DNA of 64,000 bases from positions 62,001 through 126,000 of the forward strand of contig JADJMV010000001.1 of NCBI GenBank assembly GCA_016709445.1, in the 5' to 3' direction. This DNA is from Phycisphaerales bacterium. Lineage in GTDB: Bacteria; Planctomycetota; Phycisphaerae; Phycisphaerales; UBA1924. Positions 34,762 to 43,340 of the stretch are shown here, one piece after another; position 1 is the stretch's first letter, and every line of letters begins with the position of its first letter. Both the position numbers and the translations under genes were made by a program. Below the pieces are notes generated by a model, which saw only the letters and a program-made list of their open reading frames with translations, made no database searches and was not told where the DNA came from.

Positions 34762-36729
34762 ATGAAAGGCTTGATCGCAATCGCGGCTTGTTGCCTGCTC
34801 CAGGCCTCTGCACTGCTCGCCCAGAGCGACACGACATTGACCTACCAGGGCATGCTCCGCGAGGGCGGAGGCCCGGCGAACGGCACCTACGACCTCGAAG
34901 TCTCGCTCTGGGACGCGGAATCGGGCGGGACCCAGATCGGCACGACGGAGATATTCAACGGCGTGACGATCAGCGACGGGTTGTTCTTGGTCCGTGTCGA
35001 CTTCGGCGCCGAAGCCCTCGACAACTCCGAACGCTGGATCGAGATCGCCGTCGATGGACTGACCCTGGCGCCCCGCCAGCCGGTGACGCGATCGCCCTAC
35101 GCGATCCAGACTCGCGGCATCTTCGTGAACGACGCGGGGCTGGTCGGCATCGGTACAACCACCCCGATCGACGCCCTCCAGGTCGAGACGGACGCCGAGA
35201 CCGCGATCTCGGGCCACTCGACGCTGAACTCCGGCTCCACGACCGGGGTCTTCGGCCAGTCCGACAGCCCGAACGGCGTCGGGCTCTATGGGGATGCCGT
35301 GCACTCCTCCGGCATCAACTACGGCGTCTATGGCCAGACTTCCAGCCCCAACGGCTACGGGGTGCTCGGCATCGGCCTGGGCAACACCGGCCCGAGCTAC
35401 GGCGTGTACGGCCGGACCAACAGCGCGAGCGGGTACGGGGTCGTCGGGCGGGCGGCACTCGGGAGCGGCAACAACTTCGGGGTCTTTGGCCAGTCGCAGA
35501 GCACGACCGGCACCGGTGTCTACGGGTGGGCCTCCAGCGCCACGGGCACGGCCAAAGCGGTGCGCGGCGACTGCTCGAGCCCCGACGGGTTCGCCGGCTA
35601 CTTCTCGGGACGCGGCTACTTCAGCGGTGATACCGGCTTCGGCACCTCGAGCCCCACGCACCCTGTTCACGCCGTGAAGACGAGCGGCACCGCGATCTAC
35701 GCCGAAGGCAAGGTTGGCGTGGAGGGCGTCAACCTCCAACCCGGCGGGAGAGGCGTGTTCGGTTTCGACACGAGGGCCGACGGGCTGAGCTATGGGGTGT
35801 ACGGCCTCACCGCGAGCGATGCGGGCGCCGGGGTCTTCGGGAACGCGGCCGCGACGAGCGGCTTGAACTACGGCGTCTACGGGGTCACGGCCAGCAACGG
35901 CGGCATCGGCGTGTATGGGGATGCCCAGTCCGATTCGGGCACGACCTTTGGTGTGTACGGGATCTCCGCCGCCGACACCGGGCGGGGCGTCTTCGGGTAC
36001 GCCAGCGCACTCGATGGGCTCAACTACGGTGTGTACGGCATAAGCGACGGGACGATCGGCCGGGGTGTGGCCGGGGTCTCGACCTCACCCACCGGGCACA
36101 CCTACGGCGTGTACGGAGAGGCCGCGAGCCCGGACGGCTACGCCGTCGCGGGGATCAACACGGCGGTCGAGGAGGGAGATCCAAGCAAATTCCCGGCGGG
36201 CGTGTACGGGCAGTCGGACGCGTACCACGGCCAGGGCGTCGCGGGAGTCGCAACGCTGTTCTCCGGGGTCACCTTCGGGGTCTATGGCGCAGCGGTCAGC
36301 CCGGCGGGTTATGACTTCTTCGCCAACGGCGCGGGAACGGACTATGGGTCGGCGTCCTCGCGTCGCTGGAAGCACAACATCGAGCCCATCCCGGACCCGC
36401 TCGGCATGCTCGCACGGCTCCGCGGCGTCTACTTCGACTGGAACGCGGACCACGGCGGGGGCCACGACATCGGCTTCATCGCCGAAGAGGTCGGCGAGGT
36501 GATCCCCGAGATCGTCGGCTACGAGGACAACGGCGTCGATGCCATCGGCATGGACTACGGCAAGATGACCCCGCTGCTCGTGCAGGCGGTCAACGCTCTG
36601 CGCGCCGAGAAGGATGCAGAGATCGCCGAGCTCCGATCCGAGAATGCGATGCTCCGGCAACGAGTGACGCAAATGGAGCAGGGGTTCGAGGAGCTCATCG
36701 CTGCCCGGCGCCAGGAGACATCCAAGTGA
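34762..36729 (+). CDS. surface fibre-like protein with C-terminal S74 intramolecular chaperone
   Basis: The protein has 655 residues from an ATG at 34762, with AGGAG seven bases upstream and a signal peptide ending 'LLAQ'. The N-terminal domain begins 'LTYQGMLREGG' and leads to 'VGIGTTTPIDALQV'. About 350 residues of short repeats follow, built on 'YGVYG' and 'GVFG' units, like fibrous tail-spike shafts. The C-terminus ('SSRRWKHNIEPIPDPLGMLARL', 'HDIGFIAEEVGEVIPEIVGY') is the peptidase S74 domain, which trimerises fibres and then cleaves itself off at the Ser-x-x-x-Lys region. A coiled coil closes the protein. Its stop overlaps the next start (GTGA), so the two are coupled. Confidence 0.88.
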   Translation: MKGLIAIAACCLLQASALLAQSDTTLTYQGMLREGGGPANGTYDLEVSLWDAESGGTQIGTTEIFNGVTISDGLFLVRVDFGAEALDNSERWIEIAVDGLTLAPRQPVTRSPYAIQTRGIFVNDAGLVGIGTTTPIDALQVETDAETAISGHSTLNSGSTTGVFGQSDSPNGVGLYGDAVHSSGINYGVYGQTSSPNGYGVLGIGLGNTGPSYGVYGRTNSASGYGVVGRAALGSGNNFGVFGQSQSTTGTGVYGWASSATGTAKAVRGDCSSPDGFAGYFSGRGYFSGDTGFGTSSPTHPVHAVKTSGTAIYAEGKVGVEGVNLQPGGRGVFGFDTRADGLSYGVYGLTASDAGAGVFGNAAATSGLNYGVYGVTASNGGIGVYGDAQSDSGTTFGVYGISAADTGRGVFGYASALDGLNYGVYGISDGTIGRGVAGVSTSPTGHTYGVYGEAASPDGYAVAGINTAVEEGDPSKFPAGVYGQSDAYHGQGVAGVATLFSGVTFGVYGAAVSPAGYDFFANGAGTDYGSASSRRWKHNIEPIPDPLGMLARLRGVYFDWNADHGGGHDIGFIAEEVGEVIPEIVGYEDNGVDAIGMDYGKMTPLLVQAVNALRAEKDAEIAELRSENAMLRQRVTQMEQGFEELIAARRQETSK

Positions 36730-38189
36730 AACAACTTCTTCCACTACTCCTGGCGGGCACGCTCGCCGCGTCGGCCCTCGCACAGACCGGCACGACGTTC
36801 ACCTACCAGGGCGAACTCAAGGAGGGCGGGAGCGCCGCCATCGGACCCTACAACCTCCAAGTGTCGCTGTGGAACGCCGTGGCGGGCGGCTCGCAGATCG
36901 GCTCGACGATCGCGCTCGATGGGGTTTCGGTCGATCACGGCATGTTCACCGTACAACTCGACTTCGGCGCTGCCGCGTTTGACAACTCCGGACGCTGGCT
37001 CGAAATCGTCGTCGAGGGCTTCACACTCTTCCCACGCCCGCCGGTGACACGCTCTCCCTACTCCATCCAGACCCGGGGGATATTCGTCGACGATGCCGGG
37101 CGGGTCGGCATCGGAACGACGACGCCGACCGATGCGCTCCAGGTCGAAGCGTCCTCCGGGACCGCGATCTCGGGCCATTCCACTCCGAGCTCAGGAGCAA
37201 CCATCGGTGTCTCTGGTCAGACCGACAGCACCACGGGGGCCGGCGTGTACGGGTTTGCCTCAACGGGCACCGGTCTCAACTACGGAGTCTACGGCCGCTC
37301 GAACAGCGCAACCGGGTCCGGCGTCTACGGGCGGGCCGCGCTCGGCAATGGCAACAGCTACGGCGTCTTCGGCCAGTCTCAGAGCACGACCGGCACGGGT
37401 GTCTACGGCTGGGCCTCCAGCCCCACCGGCACGCCCAAGGGCGTCCGGGGCGCATGCTCCAGCCCGAACGGCTTTGCGGGGTTCTTTGAAGGACGCGGGT
37501 ACTTTAGCCAGAGCCTCGGTATTGGCACGAGTTCGCCCGGCACGCTGCTGGATGTCGCCGGCGATGCCAACGTCCGACGTCGGCTCGGCATCGGCGACCC
37601 CACAAGCCTCTTCGGGCAGCTCACTGTTGTCGACTCCGGGAACGGTTCGGTGTTCGCCATCGACGCGGAGTGGGATTCCAACGACTTTCCCGCCATCTTC
37701 GCGACGAACTCCGGCACCGGCGGCGTGCTCTGGGCCTCCGGGCAGAGCGATGTCACACCGAGCGGGGGTGGTATCGTCGTCGTCGGCGATCCGAACGGCG
37801 CCAGCATCGGCATTGATAACAACGAGATCATGGCTCGCGACAGCGGCCAGCCGTCAGATCTCTATCTCAATGCGGACGGTGGCACGCTCCACTTCGGCGC
37901 CTACAGGATGCACCCCGCGTATGCGTACGCGACAATCCGGGAGAACGGGAGCATTCTCTCCGCATCGTCCAATGTCACCTCTGTGACCGTGACGGGTACG
38001 GGCTTCCTGGTTACGCTCGCCGACGGAGTCGCGGCGACCGACATCATCATCGCCTCGGACGCGTACTACCTCGACGGTGCCGACGATGTCACCGCGACGC
38101 CGGAGAGCGGCAGGATTAGGATCGGATGCCACAACGACAACGACGGGTGGCACGAGGCGCAGGTCAGCTTTGTGGTATACCGCCCCTGA
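36726..38189 (+). CDS. surface protein with S74-cluster N-terminus, no chaperone domain
   Basis: The protein has 487 residues from a GTG at 36726 that overlaps the previous stop. The signal peptide is MKQLLPLLLAGTLAASALAQ. The N-terminal 240 residues parallel the upstream gene ('FTYQGELKEGG', 'VGIGTTTPTDALQVE', 'YGVYGRSNSATGSGVYG'). The C-terminal half differs ('LLDVAGDANVRRRLGIGDPT', then 'VSFVVYRP') and has no S74 motif. The 'GQSQSTTGTGVYGWASS' block is nearly the same in both genes at DNA level, suggesting recent exchange. Probably a partner fibre subunit folded with the upstream protein. Confidence 0.83.
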   Translation: MKQLLPLLLAGTLAASALAQTGTTFTYQGELKEGGSAAIGPYNLQVSLWNAVAGGSQIGSTIALDGVSVDHGMFTVQLDFGAAAFDNSGRWLEIVVEGFTLFPRPPVTRSPYSIQTRGIFVDDAGRVGIGTTTPTDALQVEASSGTAISGHSTPSSGATIGVSGQTDSTTGAGVYGFASTGTGLNYGVYGRSNSATGSGVYGRAALGNGNSYGVFGQSQSTTGTGVYGWASSPTGTPKGVRGACSSPNGFAGFFEGRGYFSQSLGIGTSSPGTLLDVAGDANVRRRLGIGDPTSLFGQLTVVDSGNGSVFAIDAEWDSNDFPAIFATNSGTGGVLWASGQSDVTPSGGGIVVVGDPNGASIGIDNNEIMARDSGQPSDLYLNADGGTLHFGAYRMHPAYAYATIRENGSILSASSNVTSVTVTGTGFLVTLADGVAATDIIIASDAYYLDGADDVTATPESGRIRIGCHNDNDGWHEAQVSFVVYRP

Positions 38190-38255
38190 ACGCACTGCTC
38201 TGTGGTCCGGATGGGCGCAGCACACTGAAACCCCGAGTCCCAGAGGAGGAGACGA

Positions 38256-38654
38256 GTGAACATCAAGACTTGCACCATGATCGGGATACTCGGGGCGGCG
38301 ATGCTCGCGGCATCAGCCTCGGCCCAGGTCTACGAGATCCCCTGGTACACCATCGACGGCGGCGGCGGGACCTCCACCGGCGGCTCGTTCAGCCTCTCCG
38401 GCACCATCGGCCAGCACGATGCCGGCGGGCCCATGTCCGGCGGGGCGTTCGCGCTCACCGGCGGGTTCTGGGCCGCGGCCGGTGATGCGTGCTTCGCCGA
38501 CTTCAACCACGACAGCGCCGTCGATACACGCGACGTGCTCGCGTTCCTCAACGCCTGGACACAGCAGCAGGGCGCGGCCGACTGCGACGGCAACGGTGTC
38601 ATCGACACCCGCGACGTCCTGTGCTTCCTGAATCTCTGGACCGCGGGGTGCTGA
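38256..38654 (+). CDS. small secreted protein with GC-type dockerin
   Basis: The protein has 132 residues from a GTG at 38256, behind AGAGGAGGAG. The signal peptide ends 'SASAQ'. A short 'YTIDGGGGTSTGGSFSLSG' module with 'GGAFALTGGFW' follows. Then come two dockerin repeats ('DFNHDSAVDTRDVLAFLNAW' and 'DCDGNGVIDTRDVLCFLNLW') and Thr-Ala-Gly-Cys. The Gly-rich module is a recurrent planctomycete element of unknown function. Half the protein is the anchor, so it may be a carrier or spacer. Confidence 0.85.
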   Translation: MNIKTCTMIGILGAAMLAASASAQVYEIPWYTIDGGGGTSTGGSFSLSGTIGQHDAGGPMSGGAFALTGGFWAAAGDACFADFNHDSAVDTRDVLAFLNAWTQQQGAADCDGNGVIDTRDVLCFLNLWTAGC

Positions 38655-38703
38655 CAGGGCATCCGAGGATGCCGGGAAGTCCCGCATTTTGGAGGACCGG
38701 ACC

Positions 38704-40206
38704 ATGCACGCAACCAAGCGATTCTGCGCCGCCGCGACGGCGGCGCTCGCGCTCTCCCTCCCCGCCTCCGCCCAGGACAGCGCCCTGACGTACCAGGGAG
38801 ACCTCCTCGACGGCGGGGCGCCCGCCGACGGAACATACTCGCTCGTGTTCACGCTGTGGGACGCGGATGCGGGTGGCTCGCAGGTCGGGCCGACGCAGGT
38901 GGTCGAGGGCCTTGCGGTCACCGACGGCCTGCTCGCTGCGCGGCTCGACTTCGGGCCCGACGCGTTCAACAGCGGGCGCTGGCTGGAGATCGCCGTGAAC
39001 GGATCGACGCTCTCGCCCCGCCAGGCGATCACCTTTGCCCCCGAGGCCCTGCGCTTGCGCGGCGTCAGCGTCGATCCCGAGGGGTTCTTCGGCGTCAACA
39101 CGCCCTCACCGGTCGCGCGGTGGCACGTCGAGCAGGACGATGCCCCCGCGGTCTATGGCGAGAGCCTTGGAGACGACGGCGTCGTGGGGGTGAGCGCGGG
39201 GCCGGGCTCGGCGGGCATCCTCGGACGCACGACCGCCTCGTCGGACTATTCCGCGGGAATCCTTGGCGTCGCCGAGAGCGCACTCGGCACCATCTACGGC
39301 GGGCGGTTCAGCTCGGCGAGCAGCGGCAACGGCGCCTCGGGCGTGCTCGCCCAGGCCCTGGCCAGCACGGGCAACACCTATGGCGTGCAGGCCTCGGTCG
39401 CGAGCCCGGGCGGCACCGCGGTCGGCGGCTATGTCGGCGCCGGCTCCGGCGGCTACGCCGTGAAGGGAACCAACACCAACCCCGATGGCTACGCGGGCTA
39501 CTTCGTCGGCCGCCTGCACGCCCGAGACCAGACCACTATCGGCCGCACCGGTGTCCAGGTCTCGAACGCCGAACTGTTCGGTGTCCACACGACCGCCGAG
39601 GCCGGTGAGTACGGCGGCATGTATGTCAGCGGCCAGAACGGCGGCGCTCTCCCGTTCTACGGGTACTCCGCCAGCGGCACGATCGCCGACGCGTGGACCT
39701 ACTACGACGGGGGCACGGCCCGCTGGCACCTCTACGCCAACGGGCGACGCCTGACCGTGGACAGGGCCACCGGCTATGTGGGCATCGGCGACGCGGCCCC
39801 TTCGTACCCGCTCGACATGGCCAGCGGCGCGCACTGCACCACCGGCGGCACGTGGACCAACGCGTCCAGCCGCGGGTTGAAGGAGAAGTTCGAGCCGGTG
39901 GACGCCCGGGATATCCTCGATCGCGTCGCGGCCCTGCCGATCACCGAATGGTCGTACAAAAGCGAGGAAGGGGTCCGCCATCTCGGCCCCGTCGCGGAGG
40001 ACTTCTCCCAGGCCTTCGGCCTCGGCGACGACGACAAGTCGATCGGCACTGTCGACGCCGACGGCGTGGCCCTGGCCGCCATCCAGGGGCTCAGCCAAGT
40101 CATAGCGGAGCGCGACGCCGAGATCGCGTCGCTGAACGATCGGCTCGATCGCCTCGAGGCCCGTGTCCGCCAGCTCGCCCACGAAACACAGGGAGGTGAC
40201 CGGTGA
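38704..40206 (+). CDS. surface protein with S74-like chaperone tail
   Basis: The protein has 500 residues from an ATG at 38704, with GGAGG nine bases upstream. The signal peptide ends 'LPASAQ'. The N-terminal domain is again 'LTYQGDLLDGGAPADGTYSL', then 'FFGVNTPSPVARWHV' and Gly/Ser-rich repeats. The C-terminus ('NASSRGLKEKFEPVDARDILDRVAALP', 'HLGPVAEDFSQAFGLG') is an S74-type intramolecular chaperone followed by a coiled coil. The catalytic Ser and Lys of the S74 consensus can be matched to Ser-Ser-Arg-Gly-Leu-Lys. Third member of the cluster after 34762 and 36726. Confidence 0.85.
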   Translation: MHATKRFCAAATAALALSLPASAQDSALTYQGDLLDGGAPADGTYSLVFTLWDADAGGSQVGPTQVVEGLAVTDGLLAARLDFGPDAFNSGRWLEIAVNGSTLSPRQAITFAPEALRLRGVSVDPEGFFGVNTPSPVARWHVEQDDAPAVYGESLGDDGVVGVSAGPGSAGILGRTTASSDYSAGILGVAESALGTIYGGRFSSASSGNGASGVLAQALASTGNTYGVQASVASPGGTAVGGYVGAGSGGYAVKGTNTNPDGYAGYFVGRLHARDQTTIGRTGVQVSNAELFGVHTTAEAGEYGGMYVSGQNGGALPFYGYSASGTIADAWTYYDGGTARWHLYANGRRLTVDRATGYVGIGDAAPSYPLDMASGAHCTTGGTWTNASSRGLKEKFEPVDARDILDRVAALPITEWSYKSEEGVRHLGPVAEDFSQAFGLGDDDKSIGTVDADGVALAAIQGLSQVIAERDAEIASLNDRLDRLEARVRQLAHETQGGDR

Positions 40207-40235
40207 AACGCCGCATGCTTCTGGCGGGCTGCTGA
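40203..40235 (+). pseudogene. 10-codon remnant of a deleted secreted dockerin gene
   Basis: A GTG overlaps the previous stop codon (GTGA) and follows a strong GGGAGGTG ribosome site at 40191-40198. It encodes Met-Lys-Arg-Arg-Met-Leu-Leu-Ala-Gly-Cys and stops. The first nine residues look like the start of a signal peptide. The last three are the Ala-Gly-Cys end of the dockerin genes in this region. I infer an internal deletion that joined the two ends, perhaps through the shared GGCGGGC. A genuine 10-residue peptide cannot be excluded. Confidence 0.5.
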
Positions 40236-40264
40236 GAGGCCGGGCCCTCCCGAGCGCGCATCGA

Positions 40265-40301
40265 GCCGGCGGCCCCCTCCGGGCATCGGGAGGTGGCCGG
40301 C
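40265..40301 (+). terminator. GC-rich hairpin after the S74 cluster
   Basis: GCCGGC...CCTCC (40265-40280) pairs with GGAGG...GCCGGC (40289-40301). It is followed by no T tract, so it is a candidate terminator or attenuating stem for the 34762-40206 cluster. Confidence 0.4.
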
Positions 40302-40454
40302 GCGCGCGTATCGGACCCTGGGTCGGCTCGCCTCGGGAAAAACATGCGCTGAATCCGGTGCCGTGCCCCCTGATGCTGTCCGGCGAACGAGGGGTGGCCG
40401 CATGAAGGGGAGGGGGCGGCGGTTGGGCTGCGCGCGAGAGGGAGGAGGTCTTGG

Positions 40455-43326
40455 ATGGCACGCACGATACGTCTCGCGATGGTCGCCGGACTGGTCTGGG
40501 GCCTCGGGGGTGCGGCCCGGGGACAGACAAAGGCGTGGGACGGCGAGGCCGGGGTGCTGGACTGGTTCGCGGACGCCAACTGGAACCCCGACGGCGTGCC
40601 GGGTGTGGGCGACAGCGTGCTGGTCAACGCCGCGGGGCCGGTGGTGTGCCAGAGCAAGACAATCAACGTGCTCAGCGCGACGATCAACAGCGGGCTGATC
40701 ATCGACAGCGGCGGCCTGGTGCTGGCGAGCGACTCGCAGATCACCGGGCTGACGATCCAGGGGTGTTGCACGGCCGTGGTGGAGACGGGTGGCGCGCTGG
40801 TGCTCGAGGGCACGAGCGCGTTTCTCAAGGGCGTGAAGTTTCAGGGCTCCGGGGCAACGACGGTGGCGGGAACGGCGTTCTTCGATGACCTGCTGTGGGT
40901 CGAGGGCGGGCATGTGGTCACGCTGCTCGGTGACGCCTCGTCGGACAACAGCATCGACCCGCGGAACGGCTCCGCAGGTGGTGATCGAGGGCACACTGGA
41001 GATGCTGCCCGGGGCGGCGTTCCGCGGCTCCGGCGGGGGTGTAACGCGGAATCAGGGGACGGTGAAGTCGGTCGCGCCGGGCGACGTGTGGACGTTCGGG
41101 TCGATGACGACCGAGAGCGGGACGATCCGGGCCGAGGCCGGGGTATTCCACCTCAACGGCGACAACCCGGTGGACCACGGGACGCTCGAGGCGCTGCCGG
41201 GCGCGGAGATCGTGCTCGACACGAGCGCGAGCCCGGAGGTGCACTCTGCGACGTTCACCGGCGGCGGCGATGTGACGCTGCGATCGGGCAATGTGCTGTA
41301 CATCGGGCGGAACGAGTCGCACGTGCAGTTCCCGGGGACACTGGAGGTGCGCGGGCGGTGCAAGAACGACGGGCTGTTCGTGAGCTACGGCGACATGTCC
41401 CTGTTTGGGGCGACGCTGGAATCGCCCTCGGGGCTTGGAGAGTTCGAGACGCGCGGGTTCACGACGGTGACGCTCGGCTCGACGCTGCAGTCGCCGATGT
41501 GGGTGAAGGACGGGGGCACGCTCGCGCTCGAATCTTCGCTCAGTCTGCAGAAGGACCTCACGGTGGAGCAGGGAGGCGAGATCTCGATCGCCACGACCGA
41601 GGGGTACATGTCGGGCACGCCGGGGCGGGTGCAGATCGGGGGGCTGCTGCGGATCGCGCACCCGGACTTCAGCACGCTCACGCTCGCGGCGCCGGTGGAT
41701 CTGCAATCGGGGGGCACGATCAAGGCTCTGTCCGGCACCACGGTCCTGCGCTCGGACCTGGTGTGGTCGGGCGGAACGCTCGAGGCCCGGGGGCTCTCGA
41801 CGCGGGTGCGCGTGGGCGAGGCGGGGCGGACGCTGCACGTGATCGGCGATGTGGAGGTCGCAGGAGATGACGACACGATCTCGTTCGAGCCTTCGACCCA
41901 CACACTCAACATCGAGGGGACGCTGCGCGTGGCGCCCGGGGGCCTGCCCCTGAGCAAGACGGTGGTCGTGTCTTCGCATCTCAAAGGCCCCGGGCGGCTC
42001 TTGAACGACGGGCGGATGTGGATCTGGGACAACGCCCAGATCGATGCCGAGGTCGTGAACAACGGTGAGATGACTCTGTACGGCCCGCTCCCGCTCCGTG
42101 CGACCATCACAAACTCCGGCTCGGTGGCGCAGATCGGCGATCTGGCATTCGACCAGGGGAGCGTGGTCAACCCGGGGACTTGGCAGGCCGTCGTTTCCGG
42201 AGGTTCCACCTCGCGACAACATCGCGTCACGACCGGGCTGTTTGTCAATACCGGCCGCTTCGAGGTCCTGAGGCAGGGTTCCGGCGATGCCGGCCATGTG
42301 GTCGAAGTGCGCTTCGACAATCAGGGCGTCGTCGTGGTGTACAACATGACCGCGCAGTTCTGGGATGTCGCGCAGATTGTGGGAGATGTGCTGACCGGCG
42401 GGACGTGGGAAGCCAGCGAGTTCGGTGGGCGGATCGAGTTCCCGGGCGCCAACATCGCGGCGATCGGGCCGGGCACGACGGTGGTCGGGAGCACCGATTC
42501 GCTGCCCTGGATGAACGGCGCGCCGCGGATCGACGGGGGCTCGTGGCGGGCACGGGGAGACTCGACCCTCACGCTGCCGCTGGATATCAGCGGCGGATCG
42601 GTCGATGTCGAGACCGGCCAGACGGACGCGCCGAAGATCGACGTGCGCGACGGGGGGCGGTTGGGCGTCGGAGACGGGGCGAGGGTCAGGTCGGGCGATC
42701 GGATCAGGATCAACTCGGTCGTCGATGATCTCGACGGTGTTGCGCCGCTCGGTCTGCTCCCCGAGCCGGCGGTCATCGAGACACCGCTCGTGGACCTGGG
42801 CGGGCGGATGCTCCCCGGTGGCGATGGACGCGCGGGCGAGTTCGATATCGTCGGCGATCTGGCCTGCTCGCCGAGTGCGGAGATGCGCTTCGATGTGGGC
42901 GGCGCCGACAATACGGACGTCGTGGCCGCCACGGGCGGCGTGTCGCTCGATGGCACGCTGCGGGTGCGCCTGATCAACCAGTTCGAGCCGGAGGGCGGCG
43001 AGGCGTACACGCTCGTCGCGGCCGCGGGGGGCCGATCGGGCCAGTTCGCGGCCCTGGATCTGCCGACGCTTTCCTCCGGCCTGTCGTGGGAGGTCTCCTA
43101 CGGGCCCACCGACGTGGTGCTGCTGGTGAACGGGGGCCTGTGCGCCGCCGATTGGAACGGCGACGGCACGGTCAATACGCAGGATTTCATCGCCTACCTG
43201 AACGATTGGAACGCGCAGCGCGGGGCCGACTGCTCGGGCGGTTGCGCGGCGGACCTGACAGGCGATGGCGCGGTGAACACACAGGACTTCCTCTTGTTCC
43301 TGAACCTCTGGACCGCCGGGTGCTGA
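40455..43326 (+). CDS. large secreted beta-repeat protein with GC-type dockerin, frameshifted
   Basis: It starts at the ATG at 40455 behind GGAGGAGG, with a signal peptide ending 'GAARGQ'. The first frame gives 'WDGEAGVLDWFADANWNPDG' and similar beta-rich repeats up to about 40970. There a one-base change moves the sense into the frame that carries 'VVIEGTLEMLPGAAFRG' and runs to 43326. Long beta-strand repeats follow ('GTIRAEAGVFHLNG', 'GEMTLYGPLPLRATI'). The end is 'DWNGDGTVNTQDFIAYLNDW', 'DLTGDGAVNTQDFLLFLNLW' and Thr-Ala-Gly-Cys. About 957 residues if repaired. The 'WFADANWNPDGVPG' opening also appears, in altered form, in the 24143 gene ('GNWNPMNVPD'). Confidence 0.8.
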
Positions 43327-43340
43327 GCAGACCCCACGAA

